DNA from: Flexithrix dorotheae DSM 6795
GTDB taxonomy: Bacteria > Bacteroidota > Bacteroidia > Cytophagales > Flammeovirgaceae
Direction of reading: 5' to 3'
Assembly (NCBI RefSeq): GCF_000379765.1
Contig: NZ_KB903454.1
Coordinates: forward strand, 310,001 to 374,000
DNA: 64,000 nucleotides
Shown here one piece after another: positions 44,883-52,555 of the stretch. Both the position numbers and the translations under genes were made by a program. Within the stretch, counting starts at the first letter, position 1; the number at the start of each line of letters is the position of its first letter. The notes beneath the pieces are model-generated. The model made no database searches. It saw only the letters and a program-made list of their open reading frames with translations, and was not told the origin of the DNA.

Positions 44883-45617
44883 TTAAGCAATCCATTTTTC
44901 TAAAAAATCTCCAACCAAATAAGCTAAAATTGCGGCAGAGGCTCCGAGGAATAAAGTTTCAAAAATGCCTTTCCATTTATTGGTTTGGGTAATATAAGCC
45001 TTTAAAAAACCAATAATTCCAAAGGCAAGAAGTGTCAGTATACTTGAGGTAAGAAATAATTTGTCTTCAGGAAAATAGGCCAAATATGCCAACACATAAA
45101 CAAACAGTGGAATAAAGCCCACTACAATGAAAGCCAAAAAAGTAACCGCTCCCATACTTAAGGGAGATTTATTACTGGGCATCATTTCCAATTCATCCTT
45201 CATCATTTCATCCACCCAGCGTTTTTTATCTTTCGTGATTACAGTGACTACCTGTTCCAACAATTCCCCTTTAAATCCTTTTTTCTGGTAAATTTCTCTG
45301 ATTTCCATTTCCTCTTCCTCGGGAATATGTTCTACTTCCCAATATTCTATTTTTTCATGTTTTGCATAATTTTCTTTTTCCGATTTATTGGATAAATAAC
45401 TTCCTACTGACATGGAAAAACCATCGGCTATAAGATTAGCGAACCCCAGAATGATCACCACAGAAGCATCCAGACCGGCACCGGCAGCACCGGCCACAAC
45501 GGCAAAAGTGGTTACACTCCCATCTATTCCTCCATACACAAACTCTCCAAGGTAATCCTGGTATTTTGCAAGAAATGAATTATTTCCATGTTTTTTATTT
45601 TCTGTAGTATTATTCAT
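44883..45617 (-). CDS. VIT1/CCC1-family Fe2+/Mn2+ transporter
   Basis: This 244-residue protein has five helices in the VIT1 arrangement. Helix 1 and 2 are [26 protein letters not shown] and [24 protein letters not shown] cytoplasmic metal-binding domain rich in Glu ([21 protein letters not shown]) follows and ends in the conserved [13 protein letters not shown], then three more helices. It moves Fe2+ or Mn2+ out of the cytoplasm by proton antiport. The metal-binding domain, missing in some bacterial members, is intact. It lies 162 bases upstream of the ferritin-like gene on the same strand. Confidence 0.92.
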   Translation of the reverse strand: MNNTTENKKHGNNSFLAKYQDYLGEFVYGGIDGSVTTFAVVAGAAGAGLDASVVIILGFANLIADGFSMSVGSYLSNKSEKENYAKHEKIEYWEVEHIPEEEEMEIREIYQKKGFKGELLEQVVTVITKDKKRWVDEMMKDELEMMPSNKSPLSMGAVTFLAFIVVGFIPLFVYVLAYLAYFPEDKLFLTSSILTLLAFGIIGFLKAYITQTNKWKGIFETLFLGASAAILAYLVGDFLEKWIA

Positions 45618-45701
45618 GCAAATGGCTGGCTACTTAATTGAATTAACAAACTAAATTTAATCAAAGAATTTATACCGTAAAAATTCAAAATAAATATCAG
45701 C

Positions 45702-45728
45702 AAAAAAGCCTGACAGTTGTCAGGCTTT
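45702..45728 (-). terminator. Terminator of the permease-sulfatase operon
   Basis: On the minus strand AAAGCCTGACA pairs with TGTCAGGCTTT, followed by a T-run, about 30 bases after the sulfatase stop. Confidence 0.92.
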
Positions 45729-45755
45729 AGGGTATTCAGTACAATAAATTAATTC

Positions 45756-47201
45756 CTAAGAAAGCATTTCGGGAAAAACGGACTTCAGATCCAATTCATC
45801 ATCCATTTTTTCCTGCAATTTCAATAAATCCTGAAAAAGGGATTTAACCTTTTCCTCCTCTTCCTCACTGATATTTTTTAGTTCTTCAGGATCATTTTTC
45901 AAATCAAAAAGCAACATTTTCTTAGCCTCAGGATAAACAATTAATTTGTATCCATCTTTTCTGATCATTCTTTGCACAGTAGTGTAGCAACCAAAAATTT
46001 CCTCATAATTACCTTGTTGGGTATTACCTTTAGCCAAATCAGCAAAACTTTTAAATTCTACATATGCTGGTTTATCAATTCCTGCCAATTCCAGGCTTGT
46101 AGCCATAATATCCTGCACATAAATATTGTGTTCCACTTTTTTATTTTTTGGAATATCCGGACCAATAACCATTAAAGGCACTCTTACACTATGGTCATAC
46201 ATATTTTGCTTACCAATTAAACCATGTTCTCCACATGCCAGGCCATGGTCGGCAGAAAAGAAAATATAAGTATTATCCTTTTCCCCACTTTTTTCAAGTG
46301 CATCCAGAATTTGTTTGATCTGATCATCCATATGTGAAATAATGGCAAAATACTCCTGTCTGTTTACTTTCACGGAGTATTCGGTTCGGGGAAATGGCGC
46401 CAACCTTTCATCCCTTAAGCTTTCCCCACAACCAATTTCCTCTTTATTTGGATAAAGCGGTTGGAAACTTGCCGGAACAGAAATATTTTCTACCGGGTAC
46501 ATATCTACATATTTTTTGGGAGACTGTCTGGGATCATGTGGGGCGTTGAATGCCAGATACATAAAAAATGGGTCCTCCTTTTTAGATGCATTTTCAATAA
46601 ACCCTACTGCATCTTCTTTCAACACTTCACTCCAGTGTTTGCCTCCTTCCCAGAAACCACCAAATTTTTTATCCCATGGCTGCCATGTGGTATCACTTTC
46701 ACTCAATGGTCTATTATATCCTTCTTTAGTGTCTTTAGGCATACCAGGCCGCACATGCGAAACCGTTTGGAAACAACTGTCCGGCTTAATTTTCAAATGC
46801 CATTTCCCACTCATATAGGTTTGGTAACCCGCAGATTCCATTAATTTTCCCCAGGTCTGATTTGAAAGGTTTTCCTTAATTGACTGATCTTCCCATTTTT
46901 TGGCTCTCCACAGGAATCTTCCGGTATTCATCATTGTTCTGGAGGCTATGCAAATTGCACCGTTCCAGCCACCCATGTTGTAGGTATTTGAAAAAGTCAC
47001 ACCAGATTCCACCAGTTTATCCAGGGTTGGGGTTTTAATTTCTGAATTACCCAATGCCTGAATAGTTTTAAAACTTTGGTCGTCAGCAAAAAGAAATATA
47101 ATATTTGGTTTTTTCTTTTCAACTGGTCTTTCTTCCTGTTGGCAGGATGAAAGGATAAAAACACCTATTAGTAGAAGAAATAAATTTTTTATAAGCATCA
47201 A
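45756..47201 (-). CDS. Lipoprotein sulfatase, formylglycine (S1) type
   Basis: This 481-residue arylsulfatase-fold enzyme starts with a lipoprotein signal (GVFILSSCQQ). The metal site starts with PNIIFLFADDQ. The formylglycine motif is Cys84-IASRTMMNTG, a CxAxR variant of CxPxR, so an FGE or anSME activator is needed. Further blocks are SGKWHL, FMYLAFNAPHDPRQSP, and DNTYIFFSADHGLACGEHGLIGKQNMYDHSVRVPL (metal and substrate residues), with the usual C-terminal subdomain. It removes sulfate esters from polysaccharides or oligosaccharides. It follows the FucP-like permease gene by 87 bases, which suggests use of a sulfated sugar. A heparan, fucan or carrageenan preference cannot be read. Confidence 0.93.
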   Translation of the reverse strand: MMLIKNLFLLLIGVFILSSCQQEERPVEKKKPNIIFLFADDQSFKTIQALGNSEIKTPTLDKLVESGVTFSNTYNMGGWNGAICIASRTMMNTGRFLWRAKKWEDQSIKENLSNQTWGKLMESAGYQTYMSGKWHLKIKPDSCFQTVSHVRPGMPKDTKEGYNRPLSESDTTWQPWDKKFGGFWEGGKHWSEVLKEDAVGFIENASKKEDPFFMYLAFNAPHDPRQSPKKYVDMYPVENISVPASFQPLYPNKEEIGCGESLRDERLAPFPRTEYSVKVNRQEYFAIISHMDDQIKQILDALEKSGEKDNTYIFFSADHGLACGEHGLIGKQNMYDHSVRVPLMVIGPDIPKNKKVEHNIYVQDIMATSLELAGIDKPAYVEFKSFADLAKGNTQQGNYEEIFGCYTTVQRMIRKDGYKLIVYPEAKKMLLFDLKNDPEELKNISEEEEEKVKSLFQDLLKLQEKMDDELDLKSVFPEMLS

Positions 47202-47288
47202 TAAAAAGGTTTGGAATAAGGGTAAATTAATTAGTTAAACAAGTGGTGATCAGAATGTTAAGCAACTTTTAACCACTACTTCCAGGCT

Positions 47289-48593
47289 TTAGCTGGAGAT
47301 TCCTTCACCATATTTAAAATGAACCCGATATCCGTACAATGCAACAAAAAGGAAACAAATTAATGGAAGAAGGAATGAAAAATTCAGGGTCCAGTTGTCC
47401 ACAAGCAATCCTTGCAATGGAGGAAGGATTGATCCTCCTGCGATAGCCATTACCAGTCCTGCGGCACCAAGTTTTGCATCCTCCCCCACTCCGGTAAGGG
47501 CAATTCCATAAATTGTGGGGAACATGAGCGACATACAACCTGAAATTCCAACTAAAGAATATAACCCAAACCTTCCGCCCATAAACATGACTGGGAAAAT
47601 TAGCAATACTGCTCCAATAGCCAGATACATTAACAATGTGCCTGGTTTTAAATATTTTAAAAGGAAAGTACAAATGAATCTGCTTATCCCAAACAACAAT
47701 GAAGCATAAAAGTTAAACATCACCGCCTCAGTTGCCGCTTCAGCCTCAATCATTCCTTCGTCCATTAATACCTGAGTTCCATAATGAATGGTAAAAGTCC
47801 ATACTGTAATTTGAGCTCCCACGTAAAATGCCTGTGCCAACACACCTTCCCTGTATCTTATATTTTGAATTAATCTGGAGAAAGAGCCTTTTATATCCAG
47901 TTTATGGCTTTTATCTTCTCCCTTAGGCATTTTAGTAATTAAGATCAGAATTAAAACAATTATTAATACAATACTTATGGCTACATAGGGAGTTCTTACG
48001 ATTGCCAAATCAGACATTTTTATCGCATTAAACTCTTCAGGTCCTAAAAGAGACCTGTCGGCAGAGCTCATTTTATCCAATCGTCCCAATATAAATTCTT
48101 TTGCCACCAAAATACCTATGATGGTTCCCATCGGATTAAAGGATTGCGCCAGATTTAATCTTTGAGTGGCTGTGGCTTCATCACCCATGGCCAGTATGAA
48201 TGGATTGGCACTGGTTTCCAGAAAGCTAAGTCCACAAGTCATGATAAAAAATGCAGCACAAAATGGCCAGAAAAGGCCTACCAGACTGGCTGGAATAAAT
48301 AAAATGCCACCTAAAGCATATAAAGCCAAACCAACTAAAATTCCAGATTTATAAGAATACTTTTTTATATAAATAGCAGCAGGAATAGCCATAAAACAAT
48401 ATCCTCCATAAAAGGTAAACTGAACAAAAGAGCTAATAAATGCACTTTGGTTGAAAATTGTTCCAAAAGCCTTTACCAGGGGGTTGGTAATATCATTTGC
48501 AAATCCCCATAAAGCAAAACAGAATGTTATGAGGGTAAATGGCAATGCCAGTTTTGCGGAGATAACTGGTATTTTTTTAGTGTTCATATTCAT
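47289..48593 (-). CDS. FucP-like sugar:H+ symporter (MFS)
   Basis: This 434-residue MFS protein has twelve predicted helices. The acidic residues of the fucose permease are kept: Asp in GFANDITNPLV (helix 1) and Glu in CGLSFLETSANPF (helix 4). These mediate proton coupling and substrate binding in E. coli FucP, so an L-fucose, glucose or galactose-like hexose is plausible. Motifs in the second half include LMFPTIYGIALTGVGEDAKLGAAGLVMAIAGGSILPPLQG. It is the first gene of an operon with the sulfatase, read leftwards. A palindrome at 48736-48757 lies 143 bases upstream. Confidence 0.92.
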   Translation of the reverse strand: MNMNTKKIPVISAKLALPFTLITFCFALWGFANDITNPLVKAFGTIFNQSAFISSFVQFTFYGGYCFMAIPAAIYIKKYSYKSGILVGLALYALGGILFIPASLVGLFWPFCAAFFIMTCGLSFLETSANPFILAMGDEATATQRLNLAQSFNPMGTIIGILVAKEFILGRLDKMSSADRSLLGPEEFNAIKMSDLAIVRTPYVAISIVLIIVLILILITKMPKGEDKSHKLDIKGSFSRLIQNIRYREGVLAQAFYVGAQITVWTFTIHYGTQVLMDEGMIEAEAATEAVMFNFYASLLFGISRFICTFLLKYLKPGTLLMYLAIGAVLLIFPVMFMGGRFGLYSLVGISGCMSLMFPTIYGIALTGVGEDAKLGAAGLVMAIAGGSILPPLQGLLVDNWTLNFSFLLPLICFLFVALYGYRVHFKYGEGISS

Positions 48594-48735
48594 ATTTTTA
48601 ATGTTTTTGAAGATTGCTTAGTACGCTTAGTTTTCGGAATTTCATCCTCGATCCGTATGGTGATTTTGTTTATTGAGAAATAAATTTACCGACTTTTGAA
48701 ATATTTTAAATGCATTATATACACACTTTCTTAAA

Positions 48736-48757
48736 TGTATAAAAATTTAATTATACA
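48736..48757. promoter_or_regulatory. Palindrome upstream of the permease-sulfatase operon
   Basis: TGTATAA-N8-TTATACA is a perfect 22-base inverted repeat, the size and shape of a GntR- or LacI-type operator. TGGTTAATCGTTACCA, a second imperfect inverted repeat, lies at 48793-48808. No regulator gene is adjacent. Confidence 0.4.
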
Positions 48758-48892
48758 AATGTCAAATATAACAATCGATGGTAATTTAAATTGGTTAATC
48801 GTTACCACCAGATAAGGCAAAATATCATTTACCCGGAATGAATTTGAGCACCTCCAGTCCTATAAAATTCAAGTTGGAAAAAATCTATTCCC

Positions 48893-50389
48893 TTATATTT
48901 TCCACTGAATTATTTCGTCTGCAATTTTCCTGTCATTGGCCAAACGGGGAACCTTATTTTGCCCACCTAGTTTCCCAATGGATTTCATATAATTTTGGAA
49001 GGCGTCTTGTTGCAATTTAGAAATCACAAGAGTACGAAGGATGCTTCCGGAGATCAAATCATCATAATAGGTATTTAATTCACATAGTTTCTGATCGATA
49101 TCCAAGGCAAATTTTTCAGGGTTTTCCGGTAAATGTTCGAAGGCAATTAGCCATTCATGATAAGGTAGCCCATCCTGTGGGGTTACTTGTGGAGCAACAG
49201 AAAACTCTGTTATTTTTACTTCAGGATGAAGTTTTAAGGCATGATCCATGGCTTTTTCCACCTCTTCCCCAATCACATGTTCTCCAAAAGCAGAAATAAA
49301 ATGCTTAATTCTTCCGGTCACTAATAACCTGTAGGGATCTTTGGACACAAACTTTACGGTATCTCCAATGGAATAACCCCAAAGCCCTGCATTGGAATTA
49401 ATAATTAATGCGTAATTTTTATTCAATTCTACTTCTCCAATAGAAAGTCGGGTAGGATTTTCATTAAAATATTCATCTGCAGGGATAAACTCGAAGAAAA
49501 TACCACTGTTCAATAAAATCAAAAGGCCTTCTTCCGACTGGGAATCCTGATAGGCAATAAAACCTTCTGAAGCGGGGTAGGTTTCTATAGAATCAATTTG
49601 TTTTCCAATGGATTGAAATAATTTTCCCCGATAAGGTTCAAAGTTTACCCCTCCATAAACAAATAAAGAAAATTCAGGCCAAACATCTTTAATGGGTTTG
49701 CCGGTTCTGGCTTGTACCCTATCGAAATACATCTGGACCCAGGGGGGAATTCCAGAAATCAGAGACATTGGCTGGTCTATTGTTTCATCTATTATTTTCT
49801 CCAGTTTATCTTCCCAATCTTCCATACAATTGGTATCGTAACTTGGTAACTGGTTGGTTCTCAAATAACCAGGAACATGATGATTTACCATACCAGAAAG
49901 TCTTCCTGTAAGGATATCCCCAGTTTTTCCAAGCACAGGACTCCCAGAAAGAAATATCAGTTTCTTATCTAAAAAATCTGCTTTACCTGTCTCATGAATA
50001 TAAGATAATAAAGCATTTCTGGCTGAATTGATATGGTTGGGGATAGAGGCTTTGGTTAAGGGAATATATTTTGTACCAGAAGTAGTACCAGAAGTTTTAG
50101 CAAAATAGGCAGGTTTTCCTTTCCAAAGTACATCACTTTCCCCGGAAATAATTTTATTGATATAAGGCTTTAATTCTTCATAATCTCTAATGGGTACCCT
50201 TTTCTTGAAATCCTCATAATTTTTGATATCTGAAAAGCCATGGTCTTTACCAAAAACAGTATGTTTCGCCCCTTTAATAAGGTAATTAAAAACTTTATTT
50301 TGAGTGCCAACAGGGTTTAGACTCCAGCTTTTTTGCTGTGTATAAACAATTTTTGCGAAAGGCTTACTTAAAAATGACCTTATACCCAT
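48893..50389 (-). CDS. GH3-family acyl-adenylate/amido synthetase-like protein
   Basis: This 498-residue protein belongs to the GH3 (auxin-responsive promoter) family, acyl-acid-amido synthetases of the ANL adenylating superfamily. In plants they conjugate amino acids to auxin or jasmonate; bacterial members have no assigned substrate. The ATP-binding motif is AKTSGTTSGTKYIPLT. Further blocks are FLSGSPVLG, YGGVNFEPYRG, ETYPASEGFIAYQ and GLWGYSIGDTVKFVS, with the mobile C-terminal domain at the end (TGRIKHFISAFGEHVIGEEVEKAM). All motifs look intact. The neighbours do not suggest a pathway. Confidence 0.9.
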   Translation of the reverse strand: MGIRSFLSKPFAKIVYTQQKSWSLNPVGTQNKVFNYLIKGAKHTVFGKDHGFSDIKNYEDFKKRVPIRDYEELKPYINKIISGESDVLWKGKPAYFAKTSGTTSGTKYIPLTKASIPNHINSARNALLSYIHETGKADFLDKKLIFLSGSPVLGKTGDILTGRLSGMVNHHVPGYLRTNQLPSYDTNCMEDWEDKLEKIIDETIDQPMSLISGIPPWVQMYFDRVQARTGKPIKDVWPEFSLFVYGGVNFEPYRGKLFQSIGKQIDSIETYPASEGFIAYQDSQSEEGLLILLNSGIFFEFIPADEYFNENPTRLSIGEVELNKNYALIINSNAGLWGYSIGDTVKFVSKDPYRLLVTGRIKHFISAFGEHVIGEEVEKAMDHALKLHPEVKITEFSVAPQVTPQDGLPYHEWLIAFEHLPENPEKFALDIDQKLCELNTYYDDLISGSILRTLVISKLQQDAFQNYMKSIGKLGGQNKVPRLANDRKIADEIIQWKI

Positions 50390-50428
50390 TTTGTGGTAAT
50401 TTTAAAGATTATGATTTAAATACAAAGC

Positions 50429-50457
50429 AAAAAAAAATGCCGCAATAAATTGCGGCA
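50429..50457 (-). terminator. Terminator of the STAS-like gene
   Basis: TGCCGCAA pairs with TTGCGGCA around a four-base loop; on the minus strand it ends in a long T-run. It is close to a TATATTTG element for GH3. Confidence 0.88.
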
Positions 50458-50465
50458 CAAATATA
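50458..50465 (-). promoter_or_regulatory. Candidate -7 promoter element of the GH3 gene
   Basis: The minus strand reads TATATTTG, an exact -7 consensus match about 70 bases upstream of the GH3 start. It abuts the terminator hairpin of the preceding gene, so the GH3 transcript could start in or beside that hairpin. Confidence 0.3.
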
Positions 50466-50522
50466 AACATGTATGTAAAACCTTTAGATATAAAGCAAAA
50501 TTTTCAAGAATCCTGATCGATA

Positions 50523-50960
50523 TTAAACCACAACCAACTCATTCTTAGAAAGTAACCAAATTAAAGCATCTTCTTCATCTTTAAATATGTTTACTTCAGT
50601 ATTTCCAGCATTAATTAAGGGGAAATGATTATTTGAAGAAGCCAGTAATTGTTCATCTGTTTTGATTTCAGCCTGATATTTCACCCCAAGTTCAGCTATT
50701 TTAGGGACGAAAAACCCTCCAAGTCTGTCATTTGCATTAGCCCACATTTTTTTCATGTCGGTCAAATCATTAATGAAACTGATATATTTTCCAGGGTTCT
50801 GTTTTAGAAAGTTGATAATTTTTGTTGCCCCTCTCTTAATATCATCCATTTGCTGATACCCCATCCAGGTCGCATAAAACAATCTTCTGTCATCATCATA
50901 ACTCAACCTGAAATGAACTTTTCCTTTGTGATTTCTTGATTCTGTATAAAGCTTCTTCAT
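50523..50960 (-). CDS. STAS/SpoIIAA-like domain protein
   Basis: This 145-residue cytoplasmic protein looks like a SpoIIAA/STAS-SEC14-like domain of the kind seen repeatedly in Cytophagales. Alternating strands and helices include VHFRLSYDDDRRLFYATWMGYQQMDDIKRGATKIINFLK, then YISFINDLTDMKKMWANANDRLGGFFVPKIAELGVKYQAEI, and a final IFKDEEDALIWL helix, which is the usual ending. It has no apparent kinase or sigma-factor partner nearby, so a regulatory function is not shown. The gene is a single unit with its own terminator. Confidence 0.7.
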   Translation of the reverse strand: MKKLYTESRNHKGKVHFRLSYDDDRRLFYATWMGYQQMDDIKRGATKIINFLKQNPGKYISFINDLTDMKKMWANANDRLGGFFVPKIAELGVKYQAEIKTDEQLLASSNNHFPLINAGNTEVNIFKDEEDALIWLLSKNELVVV

Positions 50961-51087
50961 ATGTATGTCCCTTAGTTGATGTGAAAGTATATAATTGTTA
51001 GTTTACCAGTAAACGTAAGCAATTTTCACCTTAGTCTTCAACTCAAAAAACACCAGAAGCCTGCCTGTGTAATAAAGTTTAGGTTTT

Positions 51088-52368
51088 TCACAAGAATTCC
51101 CGTAAAGTTTCCAATTTCAGTCCTCTTGATCCTTTTAACAGGATAAAAGAGTTTGCCATTGGCTTCTCTTTCAGAAAGTTTTCCAAATCCGTTTTTTCTT
51201 TAAAAAACAGTCCTTCAGACTGCTGAAATTTATGATACATTTCCCCACAAAAAAGCATTTTAGGAAATTTACACGCAATCGCCTGTTTCACTATTTCCTG
51301 ATGTTCATTGTCACTAATTGGCCCTAATTCTAACATATCTCCTAAAATTACTACTTTATTTTTGTCAGTTTTCATCTCTGAAAAGCTTTTCAAGGCCAAT
51401 TCTACTGAAGATGGATTTGCATTGTAGGCATCTAAAAGCAGTGTATTAGAGCCTTTTTCGACTACCTGAGAGCGGTTATTCTTTGGCGCATAATTTACTA
51501 TGGCATGATTTATATCTCCAATCGGGATTTCAAACAATTTGCCAATACACAAAGCCACCATTATATTTTCAAAATTATATTCCCCAACGAGTTGGGTTTC
51601 AGCTGTTTTACCTTCCCAGTCTTTATATTTAATAAATGGATCGGCACCTAAATATTCTGCAAAGGTAAAATCACCTTTTTCACCATACATTACTGGTTCA
51701 TCAAAGCGTTTTGCCATATTTTTCAATATATAATCCTTCGAGTTGATGATGGCTTTTCCATTATTTTTCAGCAAATAATCAAAAAGCTCGCTTTTAGCCC
51801 TGATGTTATTTTCAAAGCTTCCAAAGCCTTCAATATGGTCTTTCCCAATGTTTGTAATCACTCCAAAATCGGGTTCGGCAATTTCGCATAGCACCTGAAT
51901 TTCTCCCATGTGGTTATCCCCCATTTCAATAATGGCAAATTCAATATCAGGCGAAATAGAAAGCAAAGTAAGTGGCACCCCAATATGATTATTGAAATTC
52001 CCTGGAGTGGCCAAAGTCTTAAACTTCTTACTCATTACAGCTTGGACAAGCTCCTTTGTAGTGGTTTTCCCATTAGAACCTGTGATGGCCAAAACAGGAA
52101 TTCCAAGATTTTTTCTGTGATAATTGGCCAGTTTTTGCAAAGCCTCCAATCCATTTTCTACAAGAATATGATTTTCGGATTTAGCATATTCCTTTTCATC
52201 CACTACTGCATATTTTGCTCCTTTCTCCAGGGACTCATCAGCATATTGATTACCGTTAAAATTTGGACCTTTTAAAGCCAGGAACATACAACCTGCCTCT
52301 ATTTTTCGGGTATCGGTTGAAATTCCAGTAGTATTTTTGAAATATTGATATAGTTGTGCGATTTCCAT
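51088..52368 (-). CDS. murF: UDP-MurNAc-tripeptide:D-Ala-D-Ala ligase (MurF)
   Basis: This 426-residue enzyme makes the last cytoplasmic UDP-MurNAc-pentapeptide of peptidoglycan. The N-terminal uridine-binding domain includes DTRKIEAGCMFLALKGPNFNGNQYADESLEKG, followed by Walker A ITGSNGKTTTKELVQ, the central FNNHIGVPLTLL and EMGDNHMGEIQ segments, NIGKDHIEGFGS with the metal-binding His, the carbamylated-Lys region and the C-terminal LLDAYNANPSSVELAL. All catalytic positions appear intact. It is head to head with a second MurF fused to alanine racemase. A palindrome lies in the shared 187-base promoter region. Confidence 0.95.
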   Translation of the reverse strand: MEIAQLYQYFKNTTGISTDTRKIEAGCMFLALKGPNFNGNQYADESLEKGAKYAVVDEKEYAKSENHILVENGLEALQKLANYHRKNLGIPVLAITGSNGKTTTKELVQAVMSKKFKTLATPGNFNNHIGVPLTLLSISPDIEFAIIEMGDNHMGEIQVLCEIAEPDFGVITNIGKDHIEGFGSFENNIRAKSELFDYLLKNNGKAIINSKDYILKNMAKRFDEPVMYGEKGDFTFAEYLGADPFIKYKDWEGKTAETQLVGEYNFENIMVALCIGKLFEIPIGDINHAIVNYAPKNNRSQVVEKGSNTLLLDAYNANPSSVELALKSFSEMKTDKNKVVILGDMLELGPISDNEHQEIVKQAIACKFPKMLFCGEMYHKFQQSEGLFFKEKTDLENFLKEKPMANSFILLKGSRGLKLETLREFL

Positions 52369-52410
52369 GAAAGTCTAAAAAAATTTAAAGTAAAATGATT
52401 GCTGTGTGAT

Positions 52411-52437
52411 AAGTACCTGTACTTCAAACCTGGTACT
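52411..52437. promoter_or_regulatory. Palindrome between divergent murF genes
   Basis: AAGTACCTGTACTT at 52411-52424 is a perfect inverted repeat, and GGTACT at 52432-52437 repeats its half-site. It lies in the shared upstream region of the two MurF genes and could be an operator. Confidence 0.3.
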
Positions 52438-52555
52438 AATTAAATATATTTAAATCTGCTCACCTACTTAAAACTCAAAATTATAGGTTTCTTTCAGCCA
52501 TTAATACTTTCTTTGTAAGAAATATCGCTTTTCCCTAACCAAATTCATTTTTTTA

